A stretch of DNA of 64,000 bases from Mycolicibacterium sp. S2-37 (GTDB lineage Bacteria > Actinomycetota > Actinomycetes > Mycobacteriales > Mycobacteriaceae), in NCBI RefSeq assembly GCF_017352375.1, contig NZ_JAFEVR010000009.1, positions 310,001 to 374,000 of the forward strand. Direction: 5' to 3'. Position numbers and translations under genes: made by a program. The notes beneath the pieces were generated by a model. The model did not search any database, was not told the DNA's origin, and was given only the letters and a program-made list of their open reading frames with translations. Shown one piece after another: positions 9,081-22,300 of this stretch (positions are counted from its first letter, which is position 1; each line of letters opens with the position of its first letter).

Positions 9081-9929
9081 ATGACACTGCGGGTTTGGGC
9101 CGGCGGGCTGGCCCTAGCCGCGCTCACCACGCTGCTCGCCGCGTGCGGTTCCCCGCCCGCCGCACCGACGCTGACCATCGGCACCCATCCCGACGACGAG
9201 TCCGCGATCATCGCCCACCTGTACGCGGCTGCGCTGCGCTACTACGGCACCGGCACCCGCATCGAGGAGTCCGACGATCCGCTGACCGCGTTGGACGCCG
9301 GTGACATCGCGGTGGTGCCCGGATTCACCGGCCGCCTGCTGACGCGTTTCGAACCGGGCGCCGCTGCACGCGCCGACGAGCAGGTCTACCGCGAGATGGT
9401 CTCCGCGCTGCCCGAAGGGCTGGCCGCCGGCGACTACGCCACCTCCGCAGAGGACAAGCCGGCCGTCGCCGTCGTCGAATCGACCGCACAGAAATGGGGC
9501 GGCGAGGATCTCTCGGCGCTGGTGCGGCACTGTGCCGACGTGCGCCCCGGCGCGGTGCGCACGGCACGGGTGCCCGCGGCGATCGGTTCGTGCCGCCCGG
9601 AGCAGCCGCGGGAGTACCCGGATGCGGCGACGCTGTTCGCCGCGTTGCGCAGCGGTGAGGTCAATGCGGCCTGGACCACGACGGCCGCGCCCAAGGTGCC
9701 GACCGAGCTGGTGATCCTCGCCGACCGGACCGCGCTGATCCGCGCGGAGAACGTGGTGCCGATCTACCGCCGTAACACCCTCGACGAAGCGCAGGTGCTG
9801 GCGGTCAACGAGGTGGCCGGAGTGCTCGACACGGCCGCGCTGGCCGAGATGCGGGCCCGGGTGCGCGACGGCGCCGATCCGGCGGTGGTCGCCGACGAAT
9901 GGCTGATCGCCCACCCGCTGCGGGACTAG
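9081..9929 (+). CDS. lpqZ: LpqZ-like lipoprotein, OpuAC-type glycine-betaine-binding fold
   Basis: 282 residues. Signal peptide with lipobox L-A-A-C, Cys22. The remainder is a short type-2 periplasmic binding fold related to osmoprotectant (OpuAC/ProX) binding proteins: TIGTHPDDESAIIAHLYAAAL, ALDAGDIAVVPGFTG and a hinge near GEVNAAWTT. No permease or ATPase is encoded next to it, as with LpqZ (Rv1244) in M. tuberculosis, so its ligand and partner are unknown. Converges on the SDR gene with 4 bases between. Confidence 0.85.
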   Translation: MTLRVWAGGLALAALTTLLAACGSPPAAPTLTIGTHPDDESAIIAHLYAAALRYYGTGTRIEESDDPLTALDAGDIAVVPGFTGRLLTRFEPGAAARADEQVYREMVSALPEGLAAGDYATSAEDKPAVAVVESTAQKWGGEDLSALVRHCADVRPGAVRTARVPAAIGSCRPEQPREYPDAATLFAALRSGEVNAAWTTTAAPKVPTELVILADRTALIRAENVVPIYRRNTLDEAQVLAVNEVAGVLDTAALAEMRARVRDGADPAVVADEWLIAHPLRD

Positions 9930-9933
9930 AACG

Positions 9934-10767
9934 TCAGTGGGTCGAGGAGGGCATCAGCTTGGACGTCACCCCGGAGAACAGCCGCGCGTAGTGCGGGCCG
10001 GTGATCCGCACCAGCACGTCGAGGATCCGGGCGTCGTTGCCGATCAGCACCCGCGCCTTGTTCCTGCGGACCCCGTCCATGATCACCCGCGCGGCCTCCT
10101 CCGGAGACGTCTTCGCCAGCCTCTTGTCGAAGACCTTCGCGAGTTCCTCGGCATCCAGGCCCTCGACAGCGGAGGCGTTACGCGCGATCGCGGTCCTGAT
10201 GCCGCCCGGATGCACCGTCGTCACCTTGACCGGCTTGCCGCCGACCGCCATCTCCTGCCGGAGCGCCTCGGTGAACCCGCGCACCGCGAACTTCGCCGCG
10301 TTGTAGGCGGCCTGACCGGGCACCGAGAACAGACCGAAAACGCTCGACACGTTGATGACGTGTCCGTCGCCGGACTCGATCAGATGCGGCAGGAACGCCT
10401 TGGTGCCGTTGACGACACCCCAGAAGTCGACGTCCATCACCCGCTCGATGTCCTTGAACTGGGAGACCTCGACGTCGCCGGTGAATGCGATGCCGGCGTT
10501 GTTGTAGATCTGGTTGACCTTGCCGAAGTGGTTGCGCACCTCGTCGGCATAGAGCAGGAACGCCTCACGCTCGGTGACGTCGAGGCGGTCGGCCTTGACG
10601 TTGGCGCCGATCTCCTTCAGTCGCTGCTCGGTGACCGACAGCCCGTCGGTATCGACGTCGCTGATCGCGATGCTGGCACCCGATCGCGCGAGCTCGACCG
10701 CCAGCGCCTGTCCGATACCCGAACCGGCACCGGTCACCACCGCCACCTTCCCGGCGAAGCCCTGCAT
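9934..10767 (-). CDS. Short-chain dehydrogenase/reductase (Rv1245c-like)
   Basis: 277 residues, classical SDR: cofactor motif TGAGSGIG near residue 13, NNAG near 95, catalytic Ser in NVSSVFG, and YNAAK carrying the catalytic Tyr and Lys. NAD(P)-dependent oxidoreductase of unknown substrate. The ATG at 10767 is preceded by AAGGAG with good spacing; the open frame reaching 10884 crosses the divergent promoter region and is not used. A TAACCT hexamer on its strand (10808-10803) would give a leader of about 29 bases. Confidence 0.9.
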   Translation of the reverse strand: MQGFAGKVAVVTGAGSGIGQALAVELARSGASIAISDVDTDGLSVTEQRLKEIGANVKADRLDVTEREAFLLYADEVRNHFGKVNQIYNNAGIAFTGDVEVSQFKDIERVMDVDFWGVVNGTKAFLPHLIESGDGHVINVSSVFGLFSVPGQAAYNAAKFAVRGFTEALRQEMAVGGKPVKVTTVHPGGIRTAIARNASAVEGLDAEELAKVFDKRLAKTSPEEAARVIMDGVRRNKARVLIGNDARILDVLVRITGPHYARLFSGVTSKLMPSSTH

Positions 10768-10810
10768 GTGCACTCCTTCTGGTCGGTTGACTCGAGAGAC
10801 GAGGTTAGCC

Positions 10811-10825
10811 GGTACCCGCGGTACC
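10811..10825. repeat. GGTACC-CGC-GGTACC inverted repeat in a divergent promoter region
   Basis: Two GGTACC palindromes separated by CGC, forming a perfect 15-base dyad, immediately upstream of the TAACCT -10 candidate of the SDR gene and about 50 bases before the DUF732 gene. Candidate operator; the cognate regulator is not identifiable here. Confidence 0.4.
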
Positions 10826-10873
10826 ACGTCGTGCCGGGGTAACGATCGCTGCCGGGGCCGCGATTCCCCTGGC

Positions 10874-11259
10874 ATGAAGCGCACTCACCGCGTCGCCGCC
10901 GCGTCGCTCGTCGTGTCCGCGGGTCTGTCTGCCGCGGCGCTGTCCGTTGCCGCCGCTCCGGCCCAGGCCGATACGGCTGTCGACGTCTTCCTGTCCACCC
11001 TGGACGGATCCGGTCTGGTCGGCATCGACCAGGGCACGGCCGCGCGGGTCGGGCAGCAGGTGTGCCCGATGCTGGCCGAACCCGGCCAGAACCTGGCGAA
11101 CGTCGCCGCCGACGTCTCGGACTCGATCGGCAGGCCGCTCGGCCCCGCGACGATGTTCACCGGGCTGGCGATCCAGGTCTTCTGCCCCGGCGCGGTCTCG
11201 GCGCTGGCCGCCGGCAACTCGCCGATCCCGCTGCCGGGCCTCGGCGTCCCGGGTCTGTT

Positions 11260-11263
<4 letters not shown>
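10874..11263 (+). CDS. Secreted DUF732 protein
   Basis: 129 residues. Sec signal peptide with cleavage predicted after AAPAQA (about residue 32), then a ~75-residue domain with two conserved Cys (QQVCPML and QVFCPGAV) and helices typical of DUF732, a family largely confined to mycobacteria. Ends in a Pro/Leu/Gly tail. Function unknown; the two Cys could form a disulfide outside the cell. In M. tuberculosis this position holds the relBE-1 toxin-antitoxin pair. Its stop overlaps the kgd stop by 4 bases, tail to tail. Confidence 0.8.
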
Positions 11264-15051
<3,788 letters not shown>

Positions 15052-15217
15052 GGCAGCTACTCGCCTCGATTCCTTCGACTGGGGCGAGCACATCCGGTAG
15101 GCATTGGCGCTCGCCGCTCGTTGTCAGCGGTTACCCGCTTTTCCACCGCTTAAGGCTAGCGCTATGGCACCGGGCGGACCACGGCAACGCCGTCACCGCC
15201 ACTTGTGGTCGTATTGG

Positions 15218-15976
15218 TCACTGATAGGGACGCCCGGACGGCAGGATGTGCAGCGTCGCGGGCCACTTGTGTGGCGGGTCGCCGAACGCCTTGCGGGCAT
15301 TGTCGATGATCCGCCGGGCCATCATCCGGTTGCCGACACCGCCGACGACGGCGCCGATGCCCACCGGCAGCACCTTGCCGAACGCCAGCGCGCCCCGCTT
15401 GAGCGTGTAGCGCTTGACGAAGTAGCGCAGCAGCCGCGAGTTGAGCTGCGACACCGCGGGCAAGGGCAGTGTCGCGGCGCCGTCACCGATCCAGCCGCCA
15501 GCGGTGCGGCCGCGGCCGATGAGATCGGCGACCGCATGCTTTCCGTCGTCGCCGACGAGCACCGACAGCACCAGCGCGCGACGCCGTTCGCGTTCGTGGG
15601 CGGGGATGCCGTACACCTCGGCGACGGCGAGCGCGAACACCGACGTCGCCTCCAGGAACACGACGGTCTCCCCGGCGACGGCTGACATCGCGGTCAGTGT
15701 GCCGATGCCGGGGAAGGCGGCCGCCGAGCCCACCGCCGCGCCGCTGGCCATCACCGCGCCCAGGTAGTGCTTCTCCAGCTTGGCCATGATCTGGACAGGC
15801 GAGGCGTCCGGGTTGGCGGCACGCAGGCGGTCGACGTAGGACCGCACGGCGGGCGCCTGCGCGCGCGAGCTCCGCTCGAGGATCTGCGACAGCACCTTGG
15901 CTACGGCGCCCGGTTTCTCGTCGGCACCCACCTCGGTGGCGTTCAGCTGTTTCTTCCGGTTCGACCAAGCACTCAT
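15218..15976 (-). CDS. EcsC-like membrane-associated protein (Rv1249c-like)
   Basis: 252 residues. A charged N-terminal region is followed by two Gly/Ala-rich hydrophobic stretches (AVMASGAAVGSAAAFPGIGTLTAM and GKVLPVGIGAVVGGVGNRMM), a pattern reminiscent of EcsC-family proteins. Function unknown. The ATG at 15976 is preceded by GAGGAGG at 7 bases, which decides against the longer frame to 16063. It lies directly downstream of nothing on its own strand and divergent from the Bcr/CflA exporter. Confidence 0.7.
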   Translation of the reverse strand: MSAWSNRKKQLNATEVGADEKPGAVAKVLSQILERSSRAQAPAVRSYVDRLRAANPDASPVQIMAKLEKHYLGAVMASGAAVGSAAAFPGIGTLTAMSAVAGETVVFLEATSVFALAVAEVYGIPAHERERRRALVLSVLVGDDGKHAVADLIGRGRTAGGWIGDGAATLPLPAVSQLNSRLLRYFVKRYTLKRGALAFGKVLPVGIGAVVGGVGNRMMARRIIDNARKAFGDPPHKWPATLHILPSGRPYQ

Positions 15977-16114
15977 CGCAGGCCTCCTCAGGCTGTGCCA
16001 CCAGGCTAACGGTTTGTCAACGAACGACCGCGGCACCCGGGTGCCCGCCGTGACGGCGGTCACTGTTCCGCCCGAAGCGGAAGAAAACCGGCGCCCTGCT
16101 CGCTGACCCAGTTC

Positions 16115-17389
16115 ATGGCAGCCTCCCTTTCCGTGGAATCGAGTCCTGCGCGTATCGCCCCCACGGCCGTGACGCCGGGCCGCGTCCGCATGATCCTCGT
16201 GCTCGGTGCTCTGGTCGCGCTCGGACCGCTCACCATCGACATGTATCTGCCCGCGCTACCGGGCATCGCCGACGAACTGGGGGTGTCCTCATCGGTCGCG
16301 CAGCTGACGCTGACCGGCACCCTGGCCGGCCTGGCGCTGGGGCAGCTGATCATCGGCCCGCTGTCGGATTCGCTGGGACGGCGGCGCCCGCTGATGGCCG
16401 GGATCGTGCTGCACATGGTGGCCTCCCTGCTCTGCCTGCTGGCGCCGAACATCGCGGTGCTCGGGGTGGCGCGTGGTCTGCAGGGGATGGGTGCGGCCGC
16501 CGGGATGGTGGTGGCGATCGCCGTCGTCGGCGACCTGTTCTCGGGCAACACCGCGGCGACGGTGATGTCGCGGCTGATGCTGGTGCTCGGCGTCGCACCG
16601 GTGGTGGCGCCGTCCCTGGGTGCGGCGGTGCTGCTGCAGGCGTCCTGGCACTGGGTGTTCGCTGCGCTGGTGGTGATGGCAGGACTGCTGTTGCTGGTGG
16701 CCGCGCTGGCGCTGCCGGAGACGCTGCCCGTGGAGCACCGGCGCCCGCTGCGGGTGCGCGGTATCGCCGCCACCTACGCAGGACTGCTCCGCGATATGCG
16801 GTTCGTGGTGTTGGTGCTGGTGGCCGCCCTGGGTATGTCGGGGCTGTTCGCCTACATCGCCGGCGCGTCGTTCGTGCTGCAGGGCCGCTACGAACTCGAT
16901 CAGCAGGCCTTCGCGCTGGTGTTCGGCGCCGGTGCGGTCGCGCTGATCGCCGCGACCCAGTTCAACGTCGTGCTGCTCAGCCGGTTCTCGCCGCAGCGCA
17001 TCACGGTGTGGGCGCTGGGCGCCGCGGCGCTGACCGGCATGGTGTTCGTGGGGATCACCCTGGCCGATGTCGGCGGGCTGTTCGGCTTCCTCGTCCCGAT
17101 CTGGGTGATTCTCGCCGCCATGGGTCTGGTCATCCCGAACGCGCCCGCGGTCGCGCTGTCGCGGCACAACGAGGCGGCCGGTACGGCGGCCGCGCTGCTG
17201 GGCGCGGCGCAGTTCGGGCTCGGCGCCGCGGTGGCGCCACTGGTCGGGGTGCTGGGTAACGACGAGTTCGCACTCGCCCTGGTGATGACCGTCGGCACCG
17301 TGGTGGCGCTGCTGGCGTTGCTCACCGTCGGGCGCACCGACGACACCGTCGCCTCCGACGAGTCGGTCGCCTCCGACGAACTGGTCTGA
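16115..17389 (+). CDS. Bcr/CflA-type MFS multidrug exporter
   Basis: 424 residues with 12 predicted membrane helices. Hallmarks of the Bcr/CflA (DHA1) family: PLTIDMYLPALPGIADELG after helix 1, the loop GPLSDSLGRRRPLMAG between helices 2 and 3 (motif A), and GAAAGMVVAIAVVGDLF in helix 4. A drug:H+ antiporter. The C-terminus holds a short duplicated DDTVASDESVASDE acidic tail. No neighbour suggests a substrate. Not part of the M. tuberculosis order at this point, so it may be a local addition. 102 bases precede the next exporter on the same strand. Confidence 0.85.
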   Translation: MAASLSVESSPARIAPTAVTPGRVRMILVLGALVALGPLTIDMYLPALPGIADELGVSSSVAQLTLTGTLAGLALGQLIIGPLSDSLGRRRPLMAGIVLHMVASLLCLLAPNIAVLGVARGLQGMGAAAGMVVAIAVVGDLFSGNTAATVMSRLMLVLGVAPVVAPSLGAAVLLQASWHWVFAALVVMAGLLLLVAALALPETLPVEHRRPLRVRGIAATYAGLLRDMRFVVLVLVAALGMSGLFAYIAGASFVLQGRYELDQQAFALVFGAGAVALIAATQFNVVLLSRFSPQRITVWALGAAALTGMVFVGITLADVGGLFGFLVPIWVILAAMGLVIPNAPAVALSRHNEAAGTAAALLGAAQFGLGAAVAPLVGVLGNDEFALALVMTVGTVVALLALLTVGRTDDTVASDESVASDELV

Positions 17390-17491
17390 GACGCCGCCCC
17401 CGGGTTTGTCCCGTCCGGGGCGGGTACGTAGCGTCGGCTCGTTCGCTTGTTCCGAAAGGCCGTTCGTTTTCGTGAGGCGACTCGACTCGAC

Positions 17492-19321
17492 ATGATCTCC
17501 ACCCCCGCCGCCCGTGGTGCCGACGACCCCTGGAAGGCCCTCTGGGCCATGCTGTTCGGGTTCTTCATGATCCTGGTCGACGCGACGATCGTGTCCGTCG
17601 CGAATCCCAGCATCATGGAGCACCTGAACGCCGACTACGACTCGGTGATCTGGGTGACCAGCGCCTACCTGCTGGCCTACGCCGTTCCGTTGCTGATCGC
17701 CGGGCGCCTCGGCGACCGGTTCGGACCGAAGAACCTGTACCTGCTCGGGCTGGTGGTGTTCACCGCCGCCTCGCTGTGGTGCGGGCTGGCCGGGTCGATC
17801 GACATGCTGATCGCGGCGCGCGTCGTCCAGGGTGTCGGTGCGGCGCTGCTGACGCCGCAGACGCTGTCGACGATCACCCGCATCTTCCCGCCCGAGCGCC
17901 GCGGGGTGGCGATGAGTCTGTGGGGTGCGACGGCCGGGGTGGCGACGCTGGTCGGACCGCTGGCGGGCGGCGTGCTGGTCGACCACCTCGGCTGGCAGTG
18001 GATCTTCATCGTCAACGTGCCGATCGGGGTGCTCGGGGTCGCACTGGCCTGGCATTACGTTCCGGAGCTGCCGACGTCGGTACAGGGGCTCGACCTACCG
18101 GGCGTCGCGCTGTCGGGTGTCGGCATGTTCCTGGTGGTCTTCGGGCTACAGGAGGGGCAGACGCACGGCTGGGCGTGGTGGATCTGGTGTTTCATCCTCG
18201 GCGGGCTGGTGGTGTTCGCCGGCTTCGTCTACTGGCAGGCCGTCAATCCGCGCGACCCGCTGATCCCGCTGCGCATCTTCACAGACCGCAACTTCTCCCT
18301 GGCGAACCTCGGTGTCGCCACCATCGGTTTCGTGGTGACCGGGATGATCGTGCCGGTCATGTTCTACGCCCAGGCCGTCGGCGGGCTGAGCCCCACCCAG
18401 GCCGCGCTGCTGACAGCGCCGATGGCCATCGCGTCCGGCGTGCTGGCGCCGTTCGTCGGACGCCTCGTCGACCGCATGCATCCGGGCCCGATCGTCGGCG
18501 CCGGCTTCTCCGCACTGGCCATCGCGCTGACCTGGCTGTCGGTCGAGATGCAGCCGGACACCCCGATCTGGCGTCTGGTGCTGCCGTTCATCGTCATGGG
18601 GACCGGGATGGCGTTCATCTGGTCGCCGCTGGCCGCCACCGCCACCCGGGACCTCCCGGTGCATCTCGCGGGCGCCGGCTCCGGGGTGTACAACGCGACC
18701 CGTCAGGTCGGGTCGGTGTTGGGCAGCGCCGGTATGGCGGCATTCATGACGGGCCGGATCAGCGTGCAGATGCCCGCTGCGCAGGGCGGCGCACCAGAGG
18801 GCGAGGGTGCGGTCTCGGCGCTCCCGGACTCCTTGCAGGCGCCGTTCGCGGCGGCGATGTCCCAATCGATGCTGCTGCCCGGGTTCGCGGCGCTCTTCGG
18901 GGTAGTGGCCGCGATGTTCCTGCTCGGCTTCCGCGAGACCCCGGCGCCCGCGGCGGCACGGCCCGCACCCGCACCCGAAGCCCACCGTCCGGCGGCCGAC
19001 GCGGACGACGAGATCCCGGACGACGACGAGTATCTCGAGTACACCATCGCCTGGGATGACCCCTCCGACACCGACGCGCCCGTCGACAGCGTTACCGAAC
19101 CGCTCACCACCTCAGCGCCGCCGCGACCGCCGGCCGACGACCCCTGGCGCCGCGTGCTCGACGAACTGCTGCCCGAACTGCCGCCGCGGCGGGAGCGCGA
19201 ACCGATGGCGTTCACCCGCAACGGTTTCGAGCTCGAGCCCGAGGCGCCCCAGGCGCTCGGCAGACACGCGCTGCGCGACGCCGACGATCTGCCGGCGTCG
19301 GGCCGGCATGCCCGGTCCTAG
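17492..19321 (+). CDS. DHA2-family MFS exporter with long acidic tail (Rv1250-like)
   Basis: 609 residues. Fourteen predicted helices up to about 500: LVDATIVSVANPSI (helix 1), AGRLGDRFGPKN (motif A), RVVQGVGAALLTPQ (motif B) and GPLAGGVLVDHLGWQWIF (motif C) place it in the EmrB/QacA group. The last ~110 residues are hydrophilic, acidic and Pro-rich, ending in a basic patch; this extension is cytosolic and unusual in length. ATG 17492 chosen because the frame upstream to 17447 is not conserved in type. Likely exports drugs or lipophilic metabolites. Tail-to-tail 4-base overlap with the nuclease-helicase gene. Confidence 0.88.
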   Translation: MISTPAARGADDPWKALWAMLFGFFMILVDATIVSVANPSIMEHLNADYDSVIWVTSAYLLAYAVPLLIAGRLGDRFGPKNLYLLGLVVFTAASLWCGLAGSIDMLIAARVVQGVGAALLTPQTLSTITRIFPPERRGVAMSLWGATAGVATLVGPLAGGVLVDHLGWQWIFIVNVPIGVLGVALAWHYVPELPTSVQGLDLPGVALSGVGMFLVVFGLQEGQTHGWAWWIWCFILGGLVVFAGFVYWQAVNPRDPLIPLRIFTDRNFSLANLGVATIGFVVTGMIVPVMFYAQAVGGLSPTQAALLTAPMAIASGVLAPFVGRLVDRMHPGPIVGAGFSALAIALTWLSVEMQPDTPIWRLVLPFIVMGTGMAFIWSPLAATATRDLPVHLAGAGSGVYNATRQVGSVLGSAGMAAFMTGRISVQMPAAQGGAPEGEGAVSALPDSLQAPFAAAMSQSMLLPGFAALFGVVAAMFLLGFRETPAPAAARPAPAPEAHRPAADADDEIPDDDEYLEYTIAWDDPSDTDAPVDSVTEPLTTSAPPRPPADDPWRRVLDELLPELPPRREREPMAFTRNGFELEPEAPQALGRHALRDADDLPASGRHARS

Positions 19322-22300
19322 GCGGCTCCGCCGGTCAGGGACAGAAAGGCGCCGAGTTCGACGAGGCCCTTGGGCGTCGTAGGCAGATACTCGGTGAGCC
19401 CCTCGGAGCGCACGATCAGCGCAGCGTACTTGGCCCGGCTGATCGCCACGTTGAGCCTATTCCGGTTGAGCAGAAACGACATTCCGCGCGGCGCATCGTC
19501 GCTCGAGGAGGCGGCCATCGAGATGAACACCACCGGCGCCTGCTGACCCTGGAACTTGTCCACCGTGCCGACCCGCACCTCGGTGAGGTCCGCGGCGTCG
19601 AGTTGCTGGCGCACCGCGACCACCTGCGCGTTGTACGGCGTCACCACCAGTACGTCGCTCTGCACCAGCGGCCGGGTACCCGCTTCGTCGGTCCACGCCG
19701 AGCCCAGGATCGTGACGATCTCGTTCACGATCGCCGCCGCCTCCTCGGGGCTCTCGGTCGCGTTGCCGTCGTGTGGCACGGTCAGCGCTCGGACACCGGG
19801 CGCGAAACCATCGAGAACCCGTGCCGCGGTAACGTTTTCCACACTGCGCAGGCGGCGGTCGTAGGACAGCCGGGACACCGGGCCGCACACCGCGGGGTGC
19901 ATCCGGTAGGTGCAATCGAGGAAGTAGCCGCGTTCGGCAGGCAGCGTGTTGTGCCCGTCCACCAGCCAGCCCAGCGCGGACTCGTCGACCGATTCGGGGT
20001 GGATGCCCTGGCTGACCTGCGGCAGCTGCTGCGGATCGCCCAGCAGCAGCAGATTGCGCGCCGCGCGCGCCACGGCGATCGTGTTCGCCAGGCTGAACTG
20101 GCCGGCCTCCTCGACGACGAGCAGATCGAGCGCGGCCGGTGGCACGCGGGTGTCGTTGGCGAAATCCCACGCCGTCCCGCCGACGACGCAGCCGTCGGTG
20201 TCCGCGATGAACGCGGGGTAGGTCGATCCGTCGATCCGCTGCCAGGTGCCGTCTGCGCCGCCGGGCTTCTTCGCGACCCGCTCGGGATCGACACCGGCCG
20301 CGATCACGTCGCGGAACAGGTTCTCCACCACCGCATGTGACTGTGCGACGACGCCCACCCGCCATCGATGTGTGTTGACCAGTTCGGCGAGCACCCGGGC
20401 AGCGGTGTGCGTCTTGCCCGTTCCGGGCGGGCCGTGCACGGCGATGTACGAGCCGTCCAGATCGAGGAGCGCGGCGGTGATGTCGGCCGCGGCTTCGCCG
20501 GTACGCGGCAGGTCACCGCTGCGGGTGCGTGGCCGGCTGCGCAGCAGGATGTCCACCACCGCGTTCGCGGGCAGGCCGGGCAGTCCCGCGGCGATGTCCG
20601 CGGCGGCCGCGTCGATGGATTCGCGCTGTTTGGGTGTCGGGATGGGCGGACCCGGTGTCAATGCGAACGGGGTCTGCGTGAACGCCTCGCCGTCCTTGGG
20701 GCGCTTCTCGATGATGTCGACCGCAGACGGCACGTCCGGGTCGTCGCATCCGACCACCTCGACCGGCCCGAACCCGCGCCGGTCCGGATCGTCGGTCAGA
20801 CCCGCCGGGGCCGGTGGATCGTAGATCGCGTACATGTCGCCGCTGAGTTCGCCCGCGGTGATCTCGCCGAACAGCCGGACCTGCCGCCGCGGTTTGCGCG
20901 CCCGGGGCGGCTGATGCCAGTCCTCGACGATCTGTGCGCGATCGGCCACGAACACCCCGGTGTCGTCACACCATTCGTCGACAGGGCTGTTGAGCCGGTC
21001 GAAGTGCGACCACCAGAACGGCTTGTCCTCGCGGCGGTGGAAACCGCGGGCCGCGGCGATCATCGCCACCGCCGTCTGTTCGGGGCTGCGGACGGCGGGA
21101 TCGTCGCCGGCGAACTTCGCGAGCGCGCGGGCGACGCCGTCGTCGTCTGCGACGCGGACCCCGCCCTCCACCGGCTGCGGCCCCATCGGTGGCACCGCGC
21201 TCTCGATCGCGAGCGTCACCAGCCAGTCCCGCAAGCGCCGCGTCGACGTGCAGTCGTAGTGGTTGTACTCCTCGATGTCCTTGAGCACCGTGGCCGCGTC
21301 GTCGCGGCGGCCCTCGGCCTGCAGATCGCAGAACCGCGCATACTGGGTGATCGAGTCGGTGGCCGTGGTGACGTCACCCGAGCGCAGCTGCGCGCCCATG
21401 TACAGCGGCTCGAGCGATTTGATGCTGTAGTTCTCGGTGCCCACCCGCACGCTCTTGCGCACCAGCGGGAACAGGTCCACCAGCACCCCGTTGCGCAGCA
21501 GTTCGTCGACCTCGTCCTCGCCGATGCCGTGGCGGCCTGCCAGCCGCAGCAGCGCCGTCTTCTCGTACGGCGCGTAGTGGTAGACGTGCATCTTCGGATA
21601 GCGCTTGCGCCGCTTGCGGACCAGATCGAGGAACGCGCGCAGCGCGGCCTTCTCCGCCGGCCGGTCGTGCGCCCATAGCGGGGTGAAGTCACCGGTCATG
21701 TCCAGGACGCCGAACAGGTATTCCAGCCCCCAGTCGCGGCCGTCGCCGGTCCACAGCGGATCACCCTCGAAGTCGAAGAACAGGTCGCCGCGGTCGGGAT
21801 CGGGCAACACCATCAGCGGCTGGGCGTCGACGACCTCGTACGGCGGCTTGCCGTCGACACGCGGCGCGGTCTGCAACGCGGCCTGTGCCACGAGGTTTCT
21901 CGCGGTGCGCGCCCCGAGGCCGGGGACCGGGCCGGTGTGCCGGGCCAATGCGGTGGTGGTGGTGATGCCCGCCTCGATCAGCCGCGCCCGCTGGCTTACC
22001 CGCATCCCGGCGACCAGCAGTAGATCGTCGGACGCACGGACCTGGTCCTCGCATTCCGGACAGCGGAAGCAGGCGCGAACGTTCTCGTCGGCCCAGCTGA
22101 CCGCCCGCTCACTGCCGTGGTGGTCGTCGAGCAGACGCTGCAGGGCGGTGCGCCGCGCGCGGTACACCGGGACGATCTCGTCGAGCCGGTAGCGCGCGAC
22201 CCGGCCGTCACCGAGCACGATCTCGGCCTCAGGAGCGACCGGGACGCCGCCCGCGGACAAGGTGTCGGCATAGGCGGCGAGCTGCAGCAGCGCTTCGACC

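Noticed and set aside
16289..18055. 588-residue antisense open frame across both MFS genes
   Set aside because: His/Gln/Arg-rich composition, no domain, and covers two unambiguous membrane transporters on the plus strand.
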